Program-made: the position numbers and the translations under genes
The notes under the pieces: generated by a model
Databases searched by the model: none
Seen by the model: the letters and a program-made list of their open reading frames with translations, nothing else
Told to the model about the DNA's origin: nothing
Assembly (NCBI RefSeq): GCF_900115345.1
Contig: NZ_FOWC01000025.1
Span: 23,604-87,603, forward strand
Direction of reading: 5' to 3'
DNA from: Amycolatopsis rubida
GTDB lineage: Bacteria; Actinomycetota; Actinomycetes; Mycobacteriales; Pseudonocardiaceae
DNA: 64,000 bases
Part shown: piece by piece, positions 42,795 through 51,486 of the stretch
Layout of the letters: the number at the start of each line of letters is the position of its first letter
Position numbering within the stretch: position 1 is the first letter of the stretch

Positions 42795-43304
42795 CTAACC
42801 CAGTGCTGGGGGTCGCGGCCATTCCTCCCGGACAGTGATCGGGCGGGCGCGCCAGACCACCGCGAGCGCCGGATCCCCGGAGGGGTCCGGTTCGATCCGT
42901 TCGACCGCGAAGCCTTCCCGCTCGTAGAACGCCCCGGCCCGCTCATTGGCGGCGAAGTGTTCGATGCGCAGCTTGTCGACGCTGGCTGGCAGCTGGCTGG
43001 CGAGAGCGTCGAGCAGCCGCCGGCCCAGCCCGCGGCCGCGGTGTTCCGGGTACAGGTAGAGCTTGTAGACGACGTGGTCCGCTCCGCGCTGTCCCACGGC
43101 GACGATGTGCCCGTCGTTGTCGGCGACGACAACCCGCCCCTCCATCACGGCTGCGCCGATATGCGATTCGTTCCACCACCGGCGGACTTGTCGGTGGGCG
43201 GCTGCATCGCCGATCAGCGGGGTGTAGTGCGGCGGGATGTGCTTTTCGCCGAAGCGGCAGATCGCCCCGACGTCGCCCGGTTCAGCTGGGCGTAGCCGGG
43301 TCAC
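42795..43304 (-). CDS. GNAT family N-acetyltransferase
   Basis: The 169-residue protein starts MTRLRPAEPGDVGAICRF and carries the acetyl-CoA motif YLYPEHRGRGLGRRLLDAL and the C-terminal ANERAGAFYEREGF. The substrate is unknown. GTG 43304 overlaps the stop of the upstream rRNA methyltransferase. It is the second gene of a four-gene leftward operon. Confidence 0.88.
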   Translation of the reverse strand: MTRLRPAEPGDVGAICRFGEKHIPPHYTPLIGDAAAHRQVRRWWNESHIGAAVMEGRVVVADNDGHIVAVGQRGADHVVYKLYLYPEHRGRGLGRRLLDALASQLPASVDKLRIEHFAANERAGAFYEREGFAVERIEPDPSGDPALAVVWRARPITVREEWPRPPALG

Positions 43305-44134
43305 GGCCCGTCGTCCCTCTTCCGCCAAGCGCTCACCGAAACCGCCAGCGTCACGTCCCGCCCCGCCGCCGCTTCGAGCCGTTCCCGCCGCCCGTCCCGG
43401 TCCAGGTGAAATCCCGCGGGCCCCATCGCCACGACATCCCGCACCTGCGCGGCACTGAACGCCTGAGTCCGGACCACCTCGACCCCGGACTCCCGCACGA
43501 ACAACCCGCCCAGCGCGGCTTCGAGCCGTTCTTCCTTCCGCGCGTCCACCGCGAGCACCAGGTCGCCCAGTTCCGCGAGATGCCCCGGCAACGGCGAGGC
43601 CACCACCAGCTTCCCGCCCGGCGCGAGCACCCGGTGGAACTCCGCGGCGTTCCGCGGCGAGAAGACGTCCAGCACCACCGAAGCCACCCCGTCGGCCACC
43701 GGCCACGGCTCCCACAGGTTCCACACCGCCGCACCCAGCCGCGCGTGCGCCCGCGCGGCCCGCCGCAACGCGATCGCCGACACGTCCAGCGCGAGCCCGA
43801 CCGCGTCCGGCGCGTCATCCAGCACTCGCGAGAGGTAATAGCCCGGCCCAGCACCGGCGTCGATGATCAATCCAGGAGCAGAACCAACCTCGGCGACCGC
43901 TTCGGCGAGCGGCGCGTACGCCCCGGAAGACAAAAACGCCGCGCGCGCGTCCACCATCGGCGCGGTGTCGGCCGTCCCAGCCGGGATGCGCGCGTGCAGG
44001 AGGTTGACGTAACCCTGCCGGGCCAGATCGAACGAATGCCGCCGCTCGCAGCACAGCGTCCGGCCGGTCAGCTCGACCGGCTCCGCGCACACCGAACAGC
44101 GCAGCGCTTCGATCACCCGATCAGGCAAAGACAT
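43301..44134 (-). CDS. 23S rRNA (guanine) methyltransferase, RlmA-like
   Basis: The 277-residue protein has an N-terminal zinc finger (LRCSVC, LCCERRHSFD) followed by GYVNLL and a Rossmann methyltransferase domain with IIDAGAGPGYYL and LDVFSPRNAAEF. This matches the RlmA(I)/RlmA(II) family that methylates 23S rRNA near position 745/748; the RlmA(II) branch gives tylosin resistance. It heads the leftward operon RlmA-GNAT-MetY-CoA-binding. Confidence 0.88.
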   Translation of the reverse strand: MSLPDRVIEALRCSVCAEPVELTGRTLCCERRHSFDLARQGYVNLLHARIPAGTADTAPMVDARAAFLSSGAYAPLAEAVAEVGSAPGLIIDAGAGPGYYLSRVLDDAPDAVGLALDVSAIALRRAARAHARLGAAVWNLWEPWPVADGVASVVLDVFSPRNAAEFHRVLAPGGKLVVASPLPGHLAELGDLVLAVDARKEERLEAALGGLFVRESGVEVVRTQAFSAAQVRDVVAMGPAGFHLDRDGRRERLEAAAGRDVTLAVSVSAWRKRDDGP

Positions 44135-44187
44135 GGCGCTATTCGACCATGAGGTTGCCTGACCGGACATTTCGCCCTGGATCCCTG

Positions 44188-44235
44188 GAAACGTCCTCGT
44201 AACAACCCGCGTGCCGGAGTTCACGCGAGGGAAAC
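44188..44235 (+). promoter_or_regulatory. GlnR-like boxes upstream of amtB
   Basis: GAAAC-n6-GTAAC (44188-44203) and TTCAC-n6-GAAAC (44220-44235) occur 74-121 bases ahead of the amtB start. The 5-6-5 spacing and words match actinobacterial GlnR consensus half-sites. amtB-glnK-glnD is a classic GlnR target in Streptomyces and Amycolatopsis, so activation under nitrogen limitation is expected. Confidence 0.6.
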
Positions 44236-44308
44236 GTGAACCGAAGCCTGGTGAAACACCGGCGGCCAACACTTCCTCTGCAGTTGCCCACGGCACGGGA
44301 GGACGATT

Positions 44309-45676
44309 GTGCTGAACGCCGGAGACACCGCCTGGGTGCTGATCAGCGCCGCGCTGGTCATGCTCATGACCCCGGGCCTCGCGTTCTTTTACGGCGGCAT
44401 GGTCCGCGCGAAGAGCGTTTTGAACATGTTGATGATGAACTTCATCGCACTCGCGATAGTCGGGGTGCTGTGGGTGCTCTTCGGGTTCTCGCTGTCCTTC
44501 GGCGACGACGCTTTCGGCGGCCTGGTCGGGAACCTCGACTTCGCCGGCCTGTCGGACGCGTTCGGCAAGCTCGTCGGGCTCGCCAGCGAAGGGCCGCCAG
44601 CCGTTCCGTGGCCGGGACCGGACGCGTTGCCCCTGCTCGCGTTCTGCATGTTCCAGCTGATGTTCGCGATCATCACCCCGGCACTCATTTCCGGAGCCAT
44701 CGCGGATCGCGCGAAGTTCTGGGGCTGGACGCTTTTCGTGACGATCTGGGTCGTCGTCGTCTATTTCCCGGTCGCGCACTGGGTGTTCTCGTTCGACGGA
44801 TTCACCGGCAAGGATTCGGCGGGCGGCTGGATCGCCAACCAGCTCAAGGCGCTCGACTTCGCGGGCGGCACGGCGGTGCACATCAACGCGGGCGCCGCGG
44901 GGCTCGCCCTCGCGCTGGTCCTCGGCAAGCGCAAGGGCTGGCCCAAGGACACCGGCCGTCCGCACAACGTCCCGTTCGTCCTGCTCGGCGCGTCGCTGCT
45001 GTGGTTCGGCTGGTACGGCTTCAATGCCGGTTCCGCGCTCGGCGCGAACGACCTCGCGGCCGTCGCGTTCACCAACACGACTGTCGCGACCGCGGCCGCG
45101 GTGCTCGGCTGGCTGGTCGTGGAACAGCTGAAGTTCGGCAAGCCGACCACGCTCGGCGCGGCTTCCGGCGCGGTGGCCGGGCTGGTCGCGATCACCCCCG
45201 CCTGCGGTTTCGTGAGCCCGCTCGGCTCGATCGCGATCGGCGTGATCGCCGGGGTGCTGTGCGCGCTGGCCATCTCGCTGAAGTTCCGCTTCGGCTTCGA
45301 CGACTCCCTCGACGTCGTCGGCGTGCACCTCGTCGGCGGTCTCGTCGGCACCGTGCTGATCGGCTTCTTCGCCACTACGAGCGTGAACTCGGCGGGCGCG
45401 GACGGCCTCTTCTACGGCGGCGGCTTCAAGCAGCTGGGCATCCAGGTGGTCGCCGCGCTCGCCGTCCTGGGCTACTCGTTCGTCATGACCTTGATCATCG
45501 GCTTCGCGATCAAGAAGGCCGGCGGCTTCCGCGTCAGCGCCGAACACGAGGTCAGCGGCATCGACGAGGGCCAGCACGCGGAGAGCGCCTACGACTTCAC
45601 CGGCATGGGCGGCCTCGGCCACTCGGCGACGTTCCCGGTCAAGCCCGTCACGAAACTCGAGGAGACCAAGGCATGA
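44309..45676 (+). CDS. amtB: ammonium transporter AmtB
   Basis: The 455-residue channel protein has 11-12 membrane helices with early MVRAKSVLNMLMMNF, VHINAGAAGLALAL, LWFGWYGFNAGS and DVVGVHLVGGLVGT, the last carrying a twin-His-site histidine. It moves ammonium into the cell and is gated by GlnK. GTG 44309 has GGGAGGA five bases upstream. The 3' end overlaps glnK by ATGA. Confidence 0.96.
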   Translation: MLNAGDTAWVLISAALVMLMTPGLAFFYGGMVRAKSVLNMLMMNFIALAIVGVLWVLFGFSLSFGDDAFGGLVGNLDFAGLSDAFGKLVGLASEGPPAVPWPGPDALPLLAFCMFQLMFAIITPALISGAIADRAKFWGWTLFVTIWVVVVYFPVAHWVFSFDGFTGKDSAGGWIANQLKALDFAGGTAVHINAGAAGLALALVLGKRKGWPKDTGRPHNVPFVLLGASLLWFGWYGFNAGSALGANDLAAVAFTNTTVATAAAVLGWLVVEQLKFGKPTTLGAASGAVAGLVAITPACGFVSPLGSIAIGVIAGVLCALAISLKFRFGFDDSLDVVGVHLVGGLVGTVLIGFFATTSVNSAGADGLFYGGGFKQLGIQVVAALAVLGYSFVMTLIIGFAIKKAGGFRVSAEHEVSGIDEGQHAESAYDFTGMGGLGHSATFPVKPVTKLEETKA

Positions 45677-46011
45677 AGCTCATCACCGCGATCGTCAAGC
45701 CGTTCACGCTCGACGACGTCCGCTCCTCGCTGGAGCAGCTGGGCGTGCTCGGGATGACGGTGAGCGAGGTCCAGGGCTACGGCAGGCAGAAGGGCCACAC
45801 CGAGGTCTACCGGGGGGCCGAGTACTCGGTGGACTTCGTGGCCAAGCTGAAGATCGAGGTCGTGGTGGACGACGTCGTGGTCGAGAAGGTCCTCGACGCG
45901 GTCACCACCGCCGCGCACACCGGGAAGATCGGCGACGGGAAGGTCTGGGTGACTCCGGTGGAGACAGTGATCCGGGTCCGCACCGGCGAACGCGGCACGG
46001 ACGCGCTGTAG
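45673..46011 (+). CDS. glnK: nitrogen regulatory protein P-II (GlnK)
   Basis: The 112-residue PII trimer subunit reports nitrogen and energy state and blocks AmtB. The T-loop carries Tyr51 (VYRGAEYSVDF), the site modified by GlnD; in actinobacteria this is adenylylation. The B-loop GKIGDGKVWV and C-terminal RTGERG are canonical. It is coupled to amtB and three bases from glnD. Confidence 0.97.
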   Translation: MKLITAIVKPFTLDDVRSSLEQLGVLGMTVSEVQGYGRQKGHTEVYRGAEYSVDFVAKLKIEVVVDDVVVEKVLDAVTTAAHTGKIGDGKVWVTPVETVIRVRTGERGTDAL

Positions 46012-46014
46012 CCG

Positions 46015-48318
46015 ATGACCGACGGGGGAGAACTCGCCCGAGCCACTGCGCTGCTGCTCGACGGACGGCACGGAGCACCCGCACTGCGGAACTCCTTGGT
46101 CGATCTGTACGAGTTCTGGCTCGGGAAGGGAGCGACGGCGGCCGGCGTCGACACCGCGGACCCAGGTGTCGCGCTGGTCGCCGTAGGGGGGTTGGGACGG
46201 CGCGAGCTGGTGCCGTACTCCGATCTCGATTTAGTGTTGCTGCACAACGGAAACAGTCAGGTAGGAAAGATCGCCGACGCGCTGTGGTACCCGTTGTGGG
46301 ACGCGCGGGTCGGTCTCGACCACTCGGTCCGCACGCCCGGCGAGGCGCTGAAAGTCGCCGCGGAGGACCTGCGTACCGCGCTCGGCCTCCTCGACGCCCG
46401 GCACCTGGCGGGCGACCCGGCGCTCACCGAACGCCTCGCTTCCGCCGCCCGCGACCAGTGGCGGCGCACCGCCCGCAAACGCTTGCCGGAGCTGGCCGAA
46501 TCCGTCCACAGCCGATGGCGGCGCAGCGGCGAGATCGCCCAATCCGCCGAGCCGGACCTGAAACACGGCCGCGGCGGCCTTCGCGACTTCGGCGTGCTGG
46601 AAGCCCTCGCGGCCGGACAGCTCACCGCGCGACCGGGCGAAGACCTGTTGGCAGCCAAGCAGCTCTTGCTCGACGTCCGCACCGAACTGCGCCGCGAAGC
46701 ACGTCGCGAACGAGACATTCTCAGCGCTGCCGACGCCGACGTCGTGGCACACGAACTGGAACTCGGCGACCGATTCGCTCTGGCGCGCAAGCTTTCCGGA
46801 GCGGGCCGAACCATCGCGTACGCCGTCGATGTCGCTCTTCGGTCTGCTGTGGAACAACCCCGCCCGCGCTTCGGCCGTCGACCGGTCCGGCGCCCGTTGG
46901 CGGAGGGCGTCGTATTGCACGGCGACGAGGTCGCGCTGGCCCGCGACGCTCTTCCCGCCCGAGACCCAGCGCTCCTGCTTCGTGCCGCAGCGGCCTCCGC
47001 TCGTGCCGGAAAACCCATCTCGCCGGGCACTTTGCGCACCCTCGCGGAGTCCGCCCCCGAACTGCGCGAACCGTGGCCGGACGACGCCCGCAACGCCCTC
47101 GTCGAACTGCTGGGCGCGGGGGAGGGGCTGGTCGACGCGGTCGAAGCCCTCGACCGCACCGGCCTCTGGGCCCGGCTGTTCCCGGAATGGGGTGCCGTGC
47201 GCGACCTGCCGCCGCGCTCGCCAGTGCACCAATGGACCGTCGACCGGCATCTCGTCCAGGCGTGCGTCGAAGCGGCGAAACTGACCACCACCGTGTCGCG
47301 GCCGGACCTGCTGCTGATCGGCGCGCTGCTGCACGACATCGGCAAGGGCCGCGAAGCCGACCACTCCGAGCTGGGCGCGAAGATCTCCGCCTCAGTAGCG
47401 CAACGGTTGGGCCTGCCGCCCGCGGACGTCGCGACGGTCTCCGCGATGGTCCGCCACCACCTGCTGCTCCCGCACACCGCGACCAGACGCGACATCGGCG
47501 ACCCCGCGACCGTCTCGCGCGTGGTGAAAACCCTGGACCGCGACGTCGTCCTGCTGGAACTCCTGCACGCCCTCACCCGAGCCGACTCGCTGGCCACCGG
47601 CCCCGGCGTCTGGACCGACTGGAAGGACCGCCTGCTCGCCGAACTGGTCAGCGGCTGCGAGGAAGCCGTGCACGGCAAGGGTTTCACGCCGCCGGAGCCC
47701 CTGGACGACGACCAACGCGAGCTCGTCGCCGAAGCCACCCGAACCGGCGTCGGCCAAGTCCGGATCTCCGCACACGGCAAGGTCGTCACGGTGCTGCTGG
47801 CCGTGCCCGCGGACCGTGAACTGCTCGCTCCCGCGGCCGGGGTGCTGGCGCTGAACTCCCTGGAGGTCCACTCGGCGGTGCTGCGCGAGCATTGCGGCCG
47901 GGCAGGCGTCTTCACCGCGTCGCCGAAGTTCGGGTCGCTGCCGGATCCCGCACTGCTGCGGGAACAGTTCGCCCGCGCGGTCGCCGGGACGATGCCGCTC
48001 ACCCAGCGGTTGGCCGCGAAGGAACGCGACTACGCGACCTCGTCGGCGGTCGTGGTCAAGCCGGTGGTGCGCTGGTTCGACGACGAAACGAGCGGCCCCG
48101 ACGCCGTCGTGCTGGAGCTGCGCGCCGCCGACCGGATCGGCCTGCTCTTCCGCGTGGCGAGCGCCCTGCGCCGCGCCGAGGCCGACGTCCACTGGGCGAA
48201 AGCCGCGACCCTGGGCGGTGCCGTCGTCGACTCGTTCGCCCTCTCGCCGCGCTCCGGGCACGTCACCCCGTCCTGGCGAGCCGCGATCACCGACGCCGTT
48301 CTGGCCGCCGTCTCCTGA
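46015..48318 (+). CDS. glnD: PII nucleotidyltransferase/uridylyl-removing enzyme GlnD
   Basis: GlnD modifies and demodifies GlnK in response to glutamine. The 767-residue protein has the nucleotidyltransferase motif GGLGRRELVPYSDLD with Asp70 and Asp72, a central HD hydrolase domain (HDIGKGREADHSELG, near 440) and two C-terminal ACT domains (about 590-765). The family is usually 770-890 residues, so this one is compact. A hairpin-poor 126-base gap follows. Confidence 0.96.
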   Translation: MTDGGELARATALLLDGRHGAPALRNSLVDLYEFWLGKGATAAGVDTADPGVALVAVGGLGRRELVPYSDLDLVLLHNGNSQVGKIADALWYPLWDARVGLDHSVRTPGEALKVAAEDLRTALGLLDARHLAGDPALTERLASAARDQWRRTARKRLPELAESVHSRWRRSGEIAQSAEPDLKHGRGGLRDFGVLEALAAGQLTARPGEDLLAAKQLLLDVRTELRREARRERDILSAADADVVAHELELGDRFALARKLSGAGRTIAYAVDVALRSAVEQPRPRFGRRPVRRPLAEGVVLHGDEVALARDALPARDPALLLRAAAASARAGKPISPGTLRTLAESAPELREPWPDDARNALVELLGAGEGLVDAVEALDRTGLWARLFPEWGAVRDLPPRSPVHQWTVDRHLVQACVEAAKLTTTVSRPDLLLIGALLHDIGKGREADHSELGAKISASVAQRLGLPPADVATVSAMVRHHLLLPHTATRRDIGDPATVSRVVKTLDRDVVLLELLHALTRADSLATGPGVWTDWKDRLLAELVSGCEEAVHGKGFTPPEPLDDDQRELVAEATRTGVGQVRISAHGKVVTVLLAVPADRELLAPAAGVLALNSLEVHSAVLREHCGRAGVFTASPKFGSLPDPALLREQFARAVAGTMPLTQRLAAKERDYATSSAVVVKPVVRWFDDETSGPDAVVLELRAADRIGLLFRVASALRRAEADVHWAKAATLGGAVVDSFALSPRSGHVTPSWRAAITDAVLAAVS

Positions 48319-48444
48319 CGGCGGATGACCAGGCAGACCCGCCCGGATTGCGCCATCCGGGCTCACCCATCCGGGGTGTCGGGAGCGAAAGGGCCGGTTC
48401 CGATGGCAGGATGGCGGGTCCGGGCAAGGGGCGAGGTGAACGCG

Positions 48445-48822
48445 GTGCGAGGTCACGAGAACCTGCCGGAGCTTTCGCTGCCCCCGACAGTCGTGGCCGG
48501 GCACCTCCGCACCTGCGCCGAAGAACTCTCCGCCCTGCTGCGCGGCGACGGATCCGCCGCCACCCTCGGCGAGCTCTCCGAAGTCGTCGCCCAGCTGGTC
48601 GCGGGCCAGCACGCGCTGTCCCACGCACTGGCCGGTCTCGCCGGTCGCATGGACGTCCGCAACCCGGCGCTCGCCACGGTCTCGCCGTCCGAAGTCGAGG
48701 TTCTCACCGAGGTCCTCCAAGCCGCCGCCTGCGCGGTCAGCTGTTCGGCCGAGGAACTCGCCGACGCCGAACCGCTCTTCGAATTCACGAGCGACTCCGC
48801 GGGGCCCGACACCCGCGTTTGA
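48445..48822 (+). CDS. conserved hypothetical protein, Ala-rich helical
   Basis: GTG 48445 is preceded by GAGGTGA with 5-base spacing and gives 125 residues. The protein is helical with few charged motifs, has two adjacent cysteines (CAVSC) and no signal or membrane segment. The frame is open upstream to 48325, but that part is Arg/Gly-rich. It lies downstream of glnD and may be a two-gene tail; function unknown. Confidence 0.55.
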   Translation: MRGHENLPELSLPPTVVAGHLRTCAEELSALLRGDGSAATLGELSEVVAQLVAGQHALSHALAGLAGRMDVRNPALATVSPSEVEVLTEVLQAAACAVSCSAEELADAEPLFEFTSDSAGPDTRV

Positions 48823-49012
48823 GTAGTCCTACTCAGTCCGGATTGGGGGACTTCACGCTGCCGCGCGCCCGGTCCCGGACGGCAGACTTCTCCCCAACGC
48901 AGGGTGGTCGAGGGGGAACCGCTCCGTGTGCCTGCGGCGGAAGGCCTCCTGGGGAGGTGAGCTCTTCCGCCTTGGTTCCGGGGACGGCCGTGGGGAGCGG
49001 CCGCCCCGGAAC
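48820..49012. terminator. stacked hairpins between convergent genes
   Basis: Three inverted repeats fill this 200-base gap. TGAGTA-GTCC-TACTCA (48820-48835) begins at the stop codon of the upstream gene. GGCGGAA and TTCCGCC (48936-48942, 48965-48971) enclose CCTCC/GGAGG. GTTCCGGGG and CCCCGGAAC (48975-48983, 49004-49012) enclose CGGCCG repeats. The last is the likely bidirectional terminator before marR. Confidence 0.5.
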
Positions 49013-49021
49013 TCCCCGGCC

Positions 49022-49474
49022 TCAGGAATCCGCGATCCGCGTCAGCAGCCCGGCCGCGAGCCGGAGCAGCTCCTGTTCGGTGGGGCTCAGCGTCCGTTCG
49101 ACGGCCGCGGCCAGCCAGGCCTCCCGCGCGATCGAGTAGTCGCGCAGTTCCCGCAGCCCGGCCGGGGTGATGTCGATCAGCGATCGCCGCCCGTCCGCCG
49201 GATCCGGGGTGCGCGTGATCCATTCCCGTTCGGCCAGCGAGGCCAGGATCCGCGTGAGCGACTGCGGGTGCATCCGCTCGGCCTCGGCCAGTTCGCCCGG
49301 AGTGTGCGTGCCGCCCCGGTACAGCCGCGAAAGCACCGCCAGCACAGCCGGTCCCGGGGCTGGAGTGTCCGCTTCGGAGCGCATCCGCCAGTTCAGCCGT
49401 CCGACGCCCTCGCGCACCGCCCGGGCCAGCGTCGCGAGCTCGTCGGCCCGGTGAACGTCGGGTTCGGTCTCCAT
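49022..49474 (-). CDS. MarR family transcriptional regulator
   Basis: The 150-residue winged-helix protein has the DNA-recognition region THTPGELAEAERMHPQSLTRILASL and the wing DPADGRRSLIDIT. It is nine bases downstream of the ABC exporter gene, so the pair is one leftward operon in which MarR likely controls exporter expression in response to a drug-like ligand. Confidence 0.9.
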   Translation of the reverse strand: METEPDVHRADELATLARAVREGVGRLNWRMRSEADTPAPGPAVLAVLSRLYRGGTHTPGELAEAERMHPQSLTRILASLAEREWITRTPDPADGRRSLIDITPAGLRELRDYSIAREAWLAAAVERTLSPTEQELLRLAAGLLTRIADS

Positions 49475-49483
49475 GCGGCCACA

Positions 49484-51277
49484 TTAGGCGGTTTCTCCCC
49501 GCACCAGCGCGGCGTACCTGCCGTCCGAGGCGAGCAGCTCCGCGTGCGTCCCCCGCTCGACGATCCGTCCCGCGTCCAGCACCGCGATCTGGTCCGCATG
49601 CTCCACAGTGGACAGCCGGTGTGCGATCGCGATCGTCGTGCGGCCCGCGGCGAGCCGGTCCAGTTCCGCCTGCACCGCCCGTTCCGTGCGGTTGTCCAGC
49701 GAACTCGTCGCCTCGTCCAGGATCAGCACCGGCGGATTGCGCAGCAGGATCCGCGCGATCGCCATCCGCTGCTTCTCCCCGCCGGAGAACCGGTAGCCGC
49801 GTTCCCCGACCACGGTGTCGTACCCCTCCGGCAGCGCGGCCAGCGTGTCGTGGATGTGCGCGGCCTTCGCGGCGTTCTCCAGTTCCTCGTCGGTGGCGTC
49901 CGGCTTCGCGAACCGCAGGTTCTCCCGCACCGAGGCGTGGAACAGATACGTCTCCTGCGACACCAGCCCGACTCCGGCGGCCAGCGACGCGAGCGTGACG
50001 TCCCGGACGTCCGTCCCGTCCACGCACACCTTTCCCTCAGTCACCTCATACAGCCGAGCGACCAGGTAAGCGAGCGTCGTCTTCCCCGAACCCGTCGACC
50101 CGACCAGCGCCGTCGTGGTCCCCGCGGGCACGTCGAGATCGATGTCGCGCAGCGTCCACGGGCCTTCGTCGTCGTAACGGAACGACACCCCGCGCATCGA
50201 AACCGCCCCGCCGCTCGGACGCAGCGTCCGCGCGCCCGGCTGGTCGTCGATCTCCACCGGCAGATCGAGCACCTCGAAGATCCGCCCGAACAACGCCTTC
50301 GCCGACGAGACGTTCTGGCCCACCGTCTGCATCGCCGTCGCGGGCGCGAGCAGCCGGTTCAACATGCTGGTGAAGGCGACGGCCGTGCCCAGCGAGATCG
50401 GTGCCGCGCCACCCGCGAGTTCCAGCCCGGCCGCCCAGTAGACCAGCGCCGGGATGATCGTCAGGCTCATCGTCCGCGCCGCCCGCTGCCACCGCCCGGC
50501 CAGCGCGGCACTGCGTTCCAGCGCCGCGACCTCGCGCGATTCCTCGGCGAACCGGTCGCGCATCAGCTTCGCGTTGCCCATCGTCTTGGCCAGCAGCACG
50601 CCGGTGACCGACAGCGATTCCTCGACGATCGTGGTCAGCCGCGCCATCCGCCGGGTCCGGCCGCGGGCGAGCTTGCGCTGCTTGCCGCCGAGGCGCAGCG
50701 TGAACAGCAGGAACAACGGCACGACGACCAGCGACAACAGCGCCAGCTGCCAGTCCATGACCAGGATCGCCATCGCGATCGCCAGCGCCGTGGTGCCGTT
50801 CTGCACGATCGAAGCGGCGGTCCCGGTCACGACGTTGTCCACGCCGCCGATGTCGTTGAACACCCGCGACAGCACCTCGCCGGTCTTGGTCCGGGTGTAG
50901 AAGCCCAGCGACATCCGCTGCAGATGGCTGTACACCGCGACCCGCAGCTCGTTCATCACCCGCTGGCCGATGGTGTTGGACAGCCCGGTGGTCCGCACGC
51001 TCAGCGCGCCGGACCCGAGCGCGGCGGCGATCATCCCGGCCGCCAGCAGGCTGACCAGCAGGACGTCGCGGTGCGGCAGCGCGTCGTCGAGCATCTCGCG
51101 CAGCAGGAACGGAGAGGTGACGCCCAGCCCGGCCTGCACGACCAGCAGCGCGCCCAGCCCGGCCAGCGCCCGCCGGTGCGGCCGGAACAGGCCCGCGATG
51201 CGGCGGAACGGGACCTGTTCGTCCTCGTCTCCTGCCGGTTCGGCGAGCGTCGGACGCCGGGCAGTAGCTGATGTCAT
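49484..51277 (-). CDS. ABC exporter half-transporter (MsbA/LmrA type)
   Basis: The 597-residue protein fuses a six-helix export domain (about 30-330) to an ATPase domain with Walker A GSTGSGKTT, Q-loop VSQETYLF, signature FSGGEKQRMAIAR (Leu to Phe at the first position) and Walker B LILDEATSSLD. It probably forms a homodimer. An AT-rich island (51284-51297) lies just before the ATG with TAAACA at -10 distance, so the message may be nearly leaderless. Confidence 0.93.
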   Translation of the reverse strand: MTSATARRPTLAEPAGDEDEQVPFRRIAGLFRPHRRALAGLGALLVVQAGLGVTSPFLLREMLDDALPHRDVLLVSLLAAGMIAAALGSGALSVRTTGLSNTIGQRVMNELRVAVYSHLQRMSLGFYTRTKTGEVLSRVFNDIGGVDNVVTGTAASIVQNGTTALAIAMAILVMDWQLALLSLVVVPLFLLFTLRLGGKQRKLARGRTRRMARLTTIVEESLSVTGVLLAKTMGNAKLMRDRFAEESREVAALERSAALAGRWQRAARTMSLTIIPALVYWAAGLELAGGAAPISLGTAVAFTSMLNRLLAPATAMQTVGQNVSSAKALFGRIFEVLDLPVEIDDQPGARTLRPSGGAVSMRGVSFRYDDEGPWTLRDIDLDVPAGTTTALVGSTGSGKTTLAYLVARLYEVTEGKVCVDGTDVRDVTLASLAAGVGLVSQETYLFHASVRENLRFAKPDATDEELENAAKAAHIHDTLAALPEGYDTVVGERGYRFSGGEKQRMAIARILLRNPPVLILDEATSSLDNRTERAVQAELDRLAAGRTTIAIAHRLSTVEHADQIAVLDAGRIVERGTHAELLASDGRYAALVRGETA

Positions 51278-51327
51278 ACGCCTATGTTTACTTAATCGCC
51301 GACGCTGGTCGAGCGGTTTTCGCGTGG

Positions 51328-51357
51328 TTGAGGTGTTGTCATCCGGTCAATTAATAC
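51328..51357 (+). promoter_or_regulatory. ffh promoter candidate
   Basis: TTGAGG (51328-51333) and TAATAC (51352-51357) are 18 bases apart, leaving a 5' leader of about 120 bases before ffh. The leader includes the palindrome TACGCGTA (51361-51368 region). Confidence 0.4.
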
Positions 51358-51486
51358 GTGTACGCGTAGTACCCTCCCCGTACCCGTGAAGGCCGGGCGG
51401 CCGGGGCGGCTACCCTCGGAAGATGCCGGGGGTGCCGAGCGCCGCCCGGCACGCGAACTTTCGACCCAGCTGGAGCGTGCACCCCC

